NCBI RefSeq assembly: GCF_015074785.1
Contig: NZ_CP042464.1
Coordinates: 1,860,001 to 1,924,000 of the forward strand
Source of the DNA: Segatella copri
Lineage (GTDB): Bacteria > Bacteroidota > Bacteroidia > Bacteroidales > Bacteroidaceae
Direction: 5' to 3'
DNA: 64,000 nt
The notes under the pieces were generated by a model, which saw only the letters and a program-made list of their open reading frames with translations, did no database searches and was not told the origin of the DNA. The position numbers and the translations under genes were made by a program. Shown here piece by piece: positions 54,692-62,183 of this stretch (position 1 is the stretch's first letter; every line of letters begins with the position of its first letter).

Positions 54692-55060
54692 TTAAACCAG
54701 TCCATCGAGCTGCTTTTTGAGTTCTTTGAGCTGGTCTCTTACAGAAATAAGGGTGTCGAGAACTTCAGAAGATTTCTCGGCACCCGTTCTGTTTTGGTTC
54801 AGATACTTACGGGCAGCCGCAATCTTCAATCCCTTCACCTTGATAAGGTTGTAGATGAGCCTTACCTGCTCAATATCCTTATCGGTATACTGGCGCACTT
54901 TGTTGCCAGCAACCTTCGGTTTGAGAAAAGGAAACTCCTTTTCCCAATATCTCAACGTAGAGTCGTTTAGACCAAACATTTCACCTACTTCCTTGATAGA
55001 ATAGTACAATTTCGTTGTTTTATCTGGAATTATTGCCATTTTTTCCGTCTTTAATTTCAA
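54692..55060 (-). CDS. MerR-family transcription regulator
   Basis: A 122-residue MerR-type protein. Winged HTH at ~17-80: YYSIKEVGEMFGLNDSTLRY, then the wing VRQYTDKDIEQVRLIYNLIK. The C-terminal part is a short coiled coil (ISVRDQLKELKKQLDGLV) for dimerising; there is no metal- or drug-binding domain. It is divergent from alaS and may regulate it or itself; this is inference. The start may be Met 8 (MAIIPDKTTK shows another at the second Met). Confidence 0.88.
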   Translation of the reverse strand: MKLKTEKMAIIPDKTTKLYYSIKEVGEMFGLNDSTLRYWEKEFPFLKPKVAGNKVRQYTDKDIEQVRLIYNLIKVKGLKIAAARKYLNQNRTGAEKSSEVLDTLISVRDQLKELKKQLDGLV

Positions 55061-55074
55061 AAATAATTAATTTA

Positions 55075-55106
55075 GTTGCAAAATTAAACAATTCTTCTTA
55101 TCTTTG
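55075..55106 (+). promoter_or_regulatory. alaS promoter
   Basis: TTG at 55075-55077 and TATCTTTG at 55099-55106 are 21 bp apart. The 110-nt leader has an AT-rich start and a pair of AAAATG / GGGCA runs; no T-box-like structure was recognised. Confidence 0.6.
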
Positions 55107-55216
55107 CAAAGATTTTCGGAAGAAAATGCCCTAAAGGGCAAAAATATTTTCTGAGAGGACTCTCAATCCCCTCTCCAAAACAGGAAAAAGAAATTAAAGA
55201 TAAATATAAAAAAGAT

Positions 55217-57880
55217 ATGATGACAGCTAATGAAGTGCGCGAATCCTTCAAGAAATTCTTCGAAGGTAAAGGCCACAAGATTGTTCCATCAGCACCTATG
55301 GTTATCAAGGATGACCCAACGCTGATGTTTACAAACGCTGGTATGAACCAGTGGAAAGACATCATCCTCGGTACAAAAGACCCAGGCAAGGATGTTCGTC
55401 GTGTTGATACTCAGAAATGTCTCCGTGTAAGCGGTAAGCACAACGACCTCGAAGAGGTGGGTCACGATACTTACCACCACACCATGTTCGAGATGCTCGG
55501 TAACTGGAGCTTCGGTGACTACTTTAAGGAGGGTGCCATTGATTTGGCATGGGAGTATCTTACTGAAGTTTTGAAGCTCAACCCTGCCGATCTCTATGTT
55601 ACCGTATTCGAGGGTAGCAAGGAGGAAGGTCTGGAACGCGACAACGAGGCTGCAGGTTACTGGGCTAAGCACGTGCCAGCCGACCACATCATCAACGGTA
55701 ACAAGCACGACAACTTCTGGGAGATGGGCGAAACAGGTCCTTGCGGTCCTTGCTCAGAGATTCACGTGGATTCTCGTACTCCAGAGGAGAAGGCTCAGGT
55801 GCCAGGCCGTGAGTTGGTAAACAAGGATAACCCTCAGGTCATCGAAATCTGGAACATCGTGTTCATGCAGTACAACCGCAAGGCTGATGGTTCTCTCGAA
55901 CCTCTCCCAATGCACGTTATCGATACAGGTATGGGCTTCGAGCGCTTGGTTCGCATGTTGCAGGACAAGCACTCTAACTATGATACAGATATCTTCCAGC
56001 CAATCATCAAGGAAATCGAGGCTATCTCTGGCAAGAAGTATGGCTTCACTACTCCTACTGGTGAGAATGGCGAGGGCAAGGATGAGCAGGAGAAGATTGA
56101 TATCGCTATGCGTGTCTGCGCCGACCACCTCCGTGCCGTAGCCTTCTCTATCGCCGATGGTCAGTTGCCAAGCAACGCCAAGGCAGGTTACGTAATCCGA
56201 CGCATCTTGCGCCGTGCCGTACGTTACGCTTACACATTCCTCGGCCAGAAGCAGGCATTCATGTACAAGCTCGTCAATGTATTGGTAGAGCAGATGGGTG
56301 CAGCCTTCCCAGAGTTGCCAGCTCAGCAGGAGCTCATCACCCGCGTGATGAAAGAGGAAGAGGATTCATTCCTCCGCACCTTGGAGAAGGGTATCAACCT
56401 CCTCAATGGCGATATGGACGAGCTCAAGGCTCATGGCGAGACTCAGCTTGACGGCGTGAGCGCATTCCGCCTCTTCGATACATACGGTTTCCCTCTCGAC
56501 CTGACAGAGCTTATCTGCCGTGAGAATGGTTACACCGTAGATGCTGCAGGCTTCGACGAGGAGATGAAGAAGCAGAAAGAGCGTGCCCGCAATGCTGCTG
56601 CCGTAGAGAATGGCGACTGGGAGGTTTTGAAGGAAGGTGACCAGAACTTCGTAGGTTACGACTATACAGAATATGAGTGCCACATCCTGCGCTACCGCAA
56701 GGTGACTCAGAAGAAGAACTCTTTCTATGAGTTGGTACTCGACAACACTCCATTCTATGGTGAGATGGGTGGACAGGTTGGCGACAAGGGTGTACTCGTT
56801 AGCGAGAATGAGACCATCCAGGTTATCGACACCAAGCGCGAGAACAACCAGAGTATCCACATCGTAAAGGAGTTGCCAAAGGATGTAAACGCTGATTTCA
56901 TGGCTTGCGTAGATATCGAGAACCGCGAGGGAAGTGCAGCCAACCATACAGCTACCCACTTGCTCGACTACTGCCTGAAGCAGGTTTTGGGCGAGCACGT
57001 AGAGCAGAAGGGTTCTTATGTAGATAAGGACACCTTGCGTTTCGACTTCTCTCACTTCCAGAAGGTAACTGATGAGGAGCTCCGCAAGGTAGAGCACATG
57101 GTAAACAAGATGATCCGTGCCGACTATCCATTGGATGAGCACCGCGATACTCCTATCGAGGAGGCTAAGGAGCTTGGCGCTATCGCCCTCTTCGGCGAGA
57201 AGTATGGCGACAAGGTTCGTGTGGTTCGCTTCGGTCCATCTGCTGAGTTCTGTGGTGGTATTCATGCCAAGAGCACAGGTAAGATTGGTTTCTTCAAGAT
57301 TATCTCTGAGAGCAGCGTAGCAGCCGGCATCCGCCGTATCGAGGCTTTGACAGGCAAGGCTTGCGAGGAGGCTATCTACGGCTTACAGGATACCATCGTA
57401 GCCTTGAAGGGTTTGTTCAACAACGCCAAGGATCTCGAAGGTGTCATCAGAAAGTACATCGACGAGCACGATGCCTTGAAGAAGGATGTTGAGAAGTTCC
57501 AGGCTCAGGCTGTAGAGCGTGCCAAGGATAAGCTTGTAGAGAATGCAAAAGAAATCAATGGTGTGAAGGTTGTTACAGCCGTATTGCCAATGGAGCCAGC
57601 AGCTGCCAAGGATTTGGTATTCAAGGTTCGTGAGGCATTGCCAGAGAACATGATCTGCGTGGTAGGTTCTGTTTATAACGACAAGCCTATGCTCAGCGTA
57701 ATGTTCAGCGATGATATGGTTAAGGATCACGGTTTGAACGCAGGTAAGATGATTCGCGAAGCTGCCAAGTTGATTCAGGGCGGCGGTGGCGGTCAGCCTC
57801 ACTATGCTCAGGCTGGCGGTAAGAACAAGGACGGCTTGAGCGCTGCAGTAGATAAGGTTGTAGAGTTGGCTCAGCTGTAA
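55217..57880 (+). CDS. alaS: Alanyl-tRNA synthetase
   Basis: An 887-residue class II synthetase of normal length. The N-terminal catalytic core holds motif 1 to 3 (e.g. [15 protein letters not shown] and [12 protein letters not shown]). The editing domain has the zinc motif [12 protein letters not shown] (His-x3-His) and [17 protein letters not shown] (Cys, His). The C-Ala region ends in a glycine-rich stretch ([16 protein letters not shown]). It charges tRNA-Ala and clears mis-charged Ser and Gly. A terminator follows. Confidence 0.97.
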   Translation: MMTANEVRESFKKFFEGKGHKIVPSAPMVIKDDPTLMFTNAGMNQWKDIILGTKDPGKDVRRVDTQKCLRVSGKHNDLEEVGHDTYHHTMFEMLGNWSFGDYFKEGAIDLAWEYLTEVLKLNPADLYVTVFEGSKEEGLERDNEAAGYWAKHVPADHIINGNKHDNFWEMGETGPCGPCSEIHVDSRTPEEKAQVPGRELVNKDNPQVIEIWNIVFMQYNRKADGSLEPLPMHVIDTGMGFERLVRMLQDKHSNYDTDIFQPIIKEIEAISGKKYGFTTPTGENGEGKDEQEKIDIAMRVCADHLRAVAFSIADGQLPSNAKAGYVIRRILRRAVRYAYTFLGQKQAFMYKLVNVLVEQMGAAFPELPAQQELITRVMKEEEDSFLRTLEKGINLLNGDMDELKAHGETQLDGVSAFRLFDTYGFPLDLTELICRENGYTVDAAGFDEEMKKQKERARNAAAVENGDWEVLKEGDQNFVGYDYTEYECHILRYRKVTQKKNSFYELVLDNTPFYGEMGGQVGDKGVLVSENETIQVIDTKRENNQSIHIVKELPKDVNADFMACVDIENREGSAANHTATHLLDYCLKQVLGEHVEQKGSYVDKDTLRFDFSHFQKVTDEELRKVEHMVNKMIRADYPLDEHRDTPIEEAKELGAIALFGEKYGDKVRVVRFGPSAEFCGGIHAKSTGKIGFFKIISESSVAAGIRRIEALTGKACEEAIYGLQDTIVALKGLFNNAKDLEGVIRKYIDEHDALKKDVEKFQAQAVERAKDKLVENAKEINGVKVVTAVLPMEPAAAKDLVFKVREALPENMICVVGSVYNDKPMLSVMFSDDMVKDHGLNAGKMIREAAKLIQGGGGGQPHYAQAGGKNKDGLSAAVDKVVELAQL

Positions 57881-57940
57881 TCAGCTTCCACAAATGAATA
57901 TATGATAGAGTTATCTTAACTCTTATATATAATAAGGTAT

Positions 57941-57983
57941 AAAGGGTTGCAATCCATCTTTTCGAGGATTACAACCCTTTTTC
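57941..57983 (+). terminator. Terminator after alaS
   Basis: Fifteen-base stem AAAGGGTTGCAATCC / GGATTACAACCCTTT, one mismatch, then a T-run. Confidence 0.9.
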
Positions 57984-58018
57984 TGTATAAATGCTGCGTA
58001 TGATTTCAATATTTTTGC

Positions 58019-58026
58019 TACCTTTG
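58019..58026 (+). promoter_or_regulatory. -7 box for the carbonic anhydrase gene
   Basis: TACCTTTG, 26 bp before the ATG at 58053. Confidence 0.6.
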
Positions 58027-58052
58027 CACCCAAATTTAAATATATATTCAAT

Positions 58053-58565
58053 ATGGCTATTATAAAGACAGTAGAGGGAAAGACTCCTCAATGGGGAAAG
58101 AATTGTTTTATCGCTGAGAATGCCGTACTGACCGGCGACTGTATCCTTGGTGATGACTGCAGCATCTGGTATAGTGCGGTATTGCGCTCTGACGTGGATG
58201 CCATCAGATGTGGAAACAGGGTAAATGTGCAGGATTGCGCCTGCATCCATCAAACCGGTACGATGCCTTGCATTCTGGAGGATGATGTATCAGTGGGACA
58301 TGGTGCCATCGTTCATGGAGCTACCGTTAGAAAAGGTGCTCTCATCGGTATGAATGCCACCGTGCTAGATAAGGCTGATATCGGTGAAGGAGCTATCATT
58401 GCTGCAGGTGCTGTAGTTACCCATGGCACCAAGGTTCCTGCACATGAGATTTGGGCGGGTATTCCAGCCAGGAAAGTAAAGGTCTGCGCTCCAGGACAAG
58501 CCGAGGAGTTTGCCAAGCATTATTCCGGCTACATCAAAGACTGGTATCTTAAGGAAGATAAATAA
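58053..58565 (+). CDS. Gamma-type carbonic anhydrase family protein
   Basis: A 170-residue left-handed beta-helix (hexapeptide repeats such as CILGDDCSIW, VSVGHGAIVHG). Metal-binding His residues are in CACIHQTG and SVGHGAIVHG, at the usual spacing. Members include YrdA/CaiE/PaaY-type proteins, and activity as carbonic anhydrase is not proven for many. It is a trimer in the cytoplasm. No operon partner. Confidence 0.9.
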   Translation: MAIIKTVEGKTPQWGKNCFIAENAVLTGDCILGDDCSIWYSAVLRSDVDAIRCGNRVNVQDCACIHQTGTMPCILEDDVSVGHGAIVHGATVRKGALIGMNATVLDKADIGEGAIIAAGAVVTHGTKVPAHEIWAGIPARKVKVCAPGQAEEFAKHYSGYIKDWYLKEDK

Positions 58566-58605
58566 TCACTTTATGATTATCATAAAATGAGAATAAAACG
58601 TCATT

Positions 58606-58709
58606 TTTTATCTTTTATAGAAGATAAAAGCAAAATATTTAGGATTTTCATCCATTATAAAAGATAAAAATCGTATATTTGCAGAAAATTTCATTTATAA
58701 ATGATAAAA
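58606..58709 (+). promoter_or_regulatory. Operator-like AAGATAAAA repeats and promoter of the DUF4143 gene
   Basis: TTTTATCTT (58606-58614) and AAGATAAAA (58621-58629) form a perfect inverted pair. The half-site recurs at 58661-58669 and as ATGATAAAA at 58701-58709, so three same-strand copies are exactly 40 bp apart. The -7 box TATATTTG at 58674-58681 lies between the last two. This spacing suggests a repressor that covers the promoter and start. Confidence 0.6.
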
Positions 58710-58711
58710 AT

Positions 58712-59917
58712 ATGGCAACTATTATTCGTCAATCATATATCGACAAGATAGAAAGGTATCTTGGAAAGGAGACCATCATCGTATTAGTAGGTCAACGTCG
58801 TGTAGGTAAAAGCTGCATGATGAAAATGATTCGTGACCGCAAGAAGGCAGATGACTGCAACAATATCATCTTTATAGATAAGGAGAAAAGAGAGTTTGAC
58901 AACATTCAGACCTATCAGGATCTCAACGACTATATCGGAGAGCACTTTTTATCCGATAAACATAACTATATCCTTATCGATGAGATACAAGACATCAGGG
59001 AATTTGAACGCTCCATCCGAAGTTATCGCACAGAACCCAACACCGACATTATCATCACAGGTAGCAATGCTCGCATGCTGAGCAATGAACTGAGCACACT
59101 CATCGGTGGCAGATATAAGGAAATCTATATCCAATCGCTGAGCTATAACGAGTTTCTGGAATTTCATCAACTATCAGATAATGACGAAGCACTTGCTCTG
59201 TACATTCAGTATGGTGGTCTGCCTGGTCTGGCAAAGATAGGTCTTGAAGAGGATGATGCACGTGAATATCAAATGGATATTTACCATACCGTCTTACTTA
59301 AGGATGTCATTATGCGCAACCAGATAAGAAACGTGCCATTCTTAGAGAATTTAGTACGTTTTCTCGCAGACAACACCGGTAAGTTGATTTCCGCCAACAG
59401 TATCGCCAAATATATGAAATCACAAGGCGAATCTATAACGTCCACGGCTATCATCAATTACATTTCCTTCCTTTGTGAAGCCTATATCCTACACAAGGTG
59501 AACCGCTATGACATCCACGGCAAACGTATCTTTGAAACCAACGATAAGTTTTATTTTGAAGACAACGGCATTAGAAATGCCATTGCCGGGGGAACACGTG
59601 AAGGAGACATCGAGAAAGTGATAGAGAATATCATCTATCAGAACCTCATACGCTTGGGCTATCAAGTTTATGTAGGCCAACTGCAAGCTGGAGAAATCGA
59701 CTTTGTTTGTACCAAGCCAGGAGGCGAACGCATCTACGTGCAAGCTTCCTATATCATAGCCGACGATGCAACCAGAGAGCGTGAGTTTGGCAATCTCCGT
59801 GCCATCAAGGACAACTACCCGAAGTACGTTATCTCCATGACCCCTCTGCTCACCAAAAATGATGATGACGGCATCACGCACCTGCATCTTCGCAAATTCC
59901 TGACAGAAGGAATATAA
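58712..59917 (+). CDS. AAA-type ATPase with DUF4143 domain
   Basis: A 401-residue protein starting MATIIRQSYIDKIERYLGKE (an upstream ATG at 58679 lies on the promoter and is rejected). AAA_14 module: Walker A GQRRVGKS (~27-34), Walker B YILIDEIQD (~89-97), sensor TGSNARML (~124). The middle has a winged-helix segment (~210-250), and the C-terminal ~150 residues are DUF4143, with nuclease-like ILVE/EIDFVC (GEIDFVCTKPGGERIYVQ), a PD-(D/E)XK-type pattern. Such genes are common and multi-copy in Bacteroidota; their role is not known. The spaced AAGATAAAA sites suggest tight control. Confidence 0.85.
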   Translation: MATIIRQSYIDKIERYLGKETIIVLVGQRRVGKSCMMKMIRDRKKADDCNNIIFIDKEKREFDNIQTYQDLNDYIGEHFLSDKHNYILIDEIQDIREFERSIRSYRTEPNTDIIITGSNARMLSNELSTLIGGRYKEIYIQSLSYNEFLEFHQLSDNDEALALYIQYGGLPGLAKIGLEEDDAREYQMDIYHTVLLKDVIMRNQIRNVPFLENLVRFLADNTGKLISANSIAKYMKSQGESITSTAIINYISFLCEAYILHKVNRYDIHGKRIFETNDKFYFEDNGIRNAIAGGTREGDIEKVIENIIYQNLIRLGYQVYVGQLQAGEIDFVCTKPGGERIYVQASYIIADDATREREFGNLRAIKDNYPKYVISMTPLLTKNDDDGITHLHLRKFLTEGI

Positions 59918-60030
59918 AAACGATAGAGCAAAACTATTACATAGCCATTGCCATAACCTTCGGGGCACTCTCAACGGTAATCAATTGCGCACACAGTGTA
60001 TTCGCATTTTGAACCCCCAAAAATCCTTAA

Positions 60031-60061
60031 TGACCGAAAATGACCGTGACCTTAATGACCG
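60031..60061. repeat. TGACCG motif cluster
   Basis: TGACCG at 60031, 60041 and 60056 on the plus strand, preceded by AA each time. A further copy, TGATGACCGG, is near 61107 on the far side of the HU-like gene. It may be a binding site shared by both sides of the smalltalk-HU cassette. Confidence 0.35.
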
Positions 60062-60078
60062 GAATTCTCGGTAGAACG

Positions 60079-60120
60079 AAAACGACCGCTCTCCTCGTAT
60101 TGAAGTGAGCGGTCGTTTTT
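60079..60120. terminator. Terminator between the DUF4143 gene and smalltalk
   Basis: Stem AAAACGACCGCTC / GAGCGGTCGTTTT with T-run; can serve both sides. Confidence 0.85.
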
Positions 60121-60168
60121 CATTTATGATTGAGTCTGCTTATTATAATAAGGTAGACTCCATGTTCT

Positions 60169-60264
60169 TTATCCCATGCAGCTCGTTACTCCGAGCGTAG
60201 TAGCGATAGCGGTCAGTATGCTGATGGCTATCTGAAGAATTGTTTTCCAAGTGTTCGCTTTCAT
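60169..60264 (-). CDS. Smalltalk protein, 31 residues
   Basis: A tiny hydrophobic peptide: MKANTWKTILQIAISILTAI, then ATTLGVTSCMG and TAA. It matches the smalltalk family, short membrane peptides of Bacteroidota with this very pattern (K-x-N-T-W-K, ILTAIATTLGVTSC). The Cys near the end resembles a lipobox but lies at the C-terminus. It follows the HU-like gene by 88 bp, the usual neighbour in this family. Function is unknown; a membrane-active or toxin-like role has no direct support here. Confidence 0.85.
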   Translation of the reverse strand: MKANTWKTILQIAISILTAIATTLGVTSCMG

Positions 60265-60352
60265 TTTTTTGAATGTTGAGTGTTGAATGTTGAATTTTTG
60301 GGGGCGGATAGGCTGGGCTAGGGGCTAGCACCCTAGCCAGTCTATCCTTGGG

Positions 60353-61027
60353 CTATTCAAGGCCGTCGCCAGTATCGTCCTTGCCGGTAGTGCCGCCGCT
60401 TGATTCAGAGCCTTGGCCGTCGCTGCCGGTCTGACCGGTGTTTGAACCGCCTGGGGTAGAACCGCCTGGCGTATTATCCGGAGTGGTTGGGGCGTTGAGG
60501 TCAACGTTGGTCTTACCCTCCTTAATCGCCTTGATAACGGCTGCCTGAGCACTGCGGCTGGCTACGAGGTTGAACTCGGCGTCATCGCGAAGGTTCTTGA
60601 ACTCCTGACCTGGCTCCCACTGAACCTTCACGCCGGTGATGTTCTGCGAGGTAAACTTGTCAGCATCCTCAGCACCCTTTGAGGTGAGAAGGGTAGAGAA
60701 ATCACCGAGGTCGCCCAGACGAATCTTCTTGCCCTCAAGCAACATCTCACGCATGCAGTCTACGGCGATGTAGAGGATGGCGCTGATGTCGGCTCTCGAA
60801 TAAACACTACCATGTGAAGTGATGTGCTTGGCAAACTTCTCGATGGTCATGATGTCAGTGTACTGCGAGATGGCGAAAGCATTCTGCTTCTCAGTCTTCA
60901 CGAGTTCCAGGTCCTTTGGATCAGGAGTTGTACCCTCCTTCTTAGCCTGGTTGATGCGTGACTTAGCCTGGTTGATTTCCAGAAGATTTGCGTTCACGCT
61001 ACGCATTACGATGCTGTAATTAATCAT
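60353..61027 (-). CDS. HU-like DNA-binding protein with disordered tail
   Basis: A 224-residue protein. Residues ~5-150 are the HU-HIG type of HU fold common in Bacteroidota: SARADISAILYIAVDCMREML-like helix (TSHGSVYSRADISAILYIAV), and beta arms (GKKIRLGDLGDFSTLL, VQWEPGQEFKNL). Residues ~170-224 are Gly/Ser/Thr-rich and probably disordered (TPGGSTPGGSNTGQTG). Unlike HU it is long. It is followed by smalltalk; the pair often stands with a VirE-type gene, as at 27403. It probably bends or packages DNA; its mobile-DNA link is inference. Confidence 0.85.
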   Translation of the reverse strand: MINYSIVMRSVNANLLEINQAKSRINQAKKEGTTPDPKDLELVKTEKQNAFAISQYTDIMTIEKFAKHITSHGSVYSRADISAILYIAVDCMREMLLEGKKIRLGDLGDFSTLLTSKGAEDADKFTSQNITGVKVQWEPGQEFKNLRDDAEFNLVASRSAQAAVIKAIKEGKTNVDLNAPTTPDNTPGGSTPGGSNTGQTGSDGQGSESSGGTTGKDDTGDGLE

Positions 61028-61200
61028 AGTCGTTTGTAGTATGTTTAGAGTCCTTTGTTTTGCAACTCCCCAGAACGCCCCGTTCCTGCCGTTTTCGGGG
61101 TCTTCATTGATGACCGGCGCCTGCCATCATTTATGACCCGTGTTGGTCTTAATAGAAGACCGCCTTCAGGCACCTAAGGCATTTCCTTCGATTGCTGGTG

Positions 61201-61208
61201 CAAAGATA
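61201..61208 (-). promoter_or_regulatory. -7 box for the HU-like gene
   Basis: TATCTTTG on the minus strand, ~170 bp before the ATG at 61027. The leader has CCCC / GGGG pairs and TGACC repeats but no gene. Confidence 0.5.
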
Positions 61209-61405
61209 CGAATAAATCTGGTATCTACCAAATTTAGACATGTGATAAGGAGCGATTTTCAGCAAACTTACGATTTGAAAGTTAGCTTAAAAAACAAACT
61301 CTATGTTTATGCGGTGCATCTCTATGTTTTGTGGCATAGAAAACTATGTTTTGCTGTATAAATCAGCATATTACAAAGTAATAACCTATTTGCAGGAAAC
61401 GTGTT

Positions 61406-61566
61406 CAGTATTCAGTATTCAGTTTTTTTCGCTGTTGTTACCACTCTCTGTATAGATAGTATATTATATATAAATATATATATAATATAAAATAATTACT
61501 TACAATTTATAACCATGAAAAAGGTAACTATCGCGAAAAAAACTGAATACTGAATATTGAATAACC
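61406..61566. repeat. Long inverted repeat with AT-rich centre
   Basis: The left arm (about 61406-61442) reads ATTCAGTATTCAG then TTTTTTTCGC-TGTT-GTTACC; the right arm (about 61523-61566) is its reverse complement with few mismatches, GGTAACTATCGCGAAAAAAA then CTGAATACTGAATATTG. About 80 bp between them is nearly pure A/T with TATA repeats. No gene is present from 61028 to 61809. Confidence 0.75.
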
Positions 61567-61581
61567 TTTTAGGCATTATAA

Positions 61582-61608
61582 GCCCTGGTTATAATCGCAA
61601 TCAGCAAG
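61582..61608 (+). repeat. Second copy of the REP-like spacer
   Basis: GCCCTGG-TATAAT-GCAATCAGCAAG matches 1350-1376 with two or so differences. The flanking GC palindromes seen there are not kept. Confidence 0.65.
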
Positions 61609-61809
61609 TCCATCATAACCCTTGCCAAAAAACGGCATAAAGCAGAGATTATTTTCGTGAAATATAAACATTTAAAACAGGTCTTTCTTTTTCAAGTGGT
61701 CTCAGCTATAGAAATATGATGTTCTTTGGAAGACAAAACGAAATAAAAGAATTGGCTCAGGAGAGATTATCCATGGCTAGACAACCTCTCCTAACCAAAG
61801 CAGCAGGAA

Positions 61810-62139
61810 TTACATCAAATCACACTTCTCCCCAGTGTTCTTCTCAACCTTCTCGCCATCTTTCAGGATGCGAGCCTTATAGCCAAACTTCTCAAAACCT
61901 TTCTGGAGCTTCTCTGGGGTTGTCTTGTCGGCATTATACTGTACTGTGACAGTCTGGTCTGGCACAGAAGTCTCAATGCTCTTGATTCCCTTCTCAAAGC
62001 GAAGGTTGCTCTTGATTTTATTCTCACAAGCCTCACAGTGCATCTGTGGGGTTGTGGTGAACACTACAGTCTTGATGTCCTTGGCAAAGGTTACCATTGC
62101 CACCATCATCATTGTGAACATTACTAAAATTTTCTTCAT
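61810..62139 (-). CDS. Periplasmic heavy-metal-associated (HMA) protein
   Basis: A 109-residue protein. The start at 62139 gives the signal peptide (MKKILVMFTMMMVAMVTFAK, cut after FA); the ATG at 62163 adds eight residues. The HMA fold at ~30-95 has the metal-binding C-x2-C in TPQMHCEACENKIKSNL. It most likely binds copper or a similar soft metal and passes it on. It lies 45 bp downstream of the TonB-dependent receptor and is in the same direction, so the two form a metal unit. Confidence 0.88.
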   Translation of the reverse strand: MKKILVMFTMMMVAMVTFAKDIKTVVFTTTPQMHCEACENKIKSNLRFEKGIKSIETSVPDQTVTVQYNADKTTPEKLQKGFEKFGYKARILKDGEKVEKNTGEKCDLM

Positions 62140-62183
62140 AACTTTTCTATTTGCTTTAATCATTCTACTTTAAACATTTTCAA

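Noticed and set aside
61716..61949. 77-residue plus-strand frame
   Set aside because: It overlaps the end of the HMA gene on the other strand and lacks any signal of a real gene.
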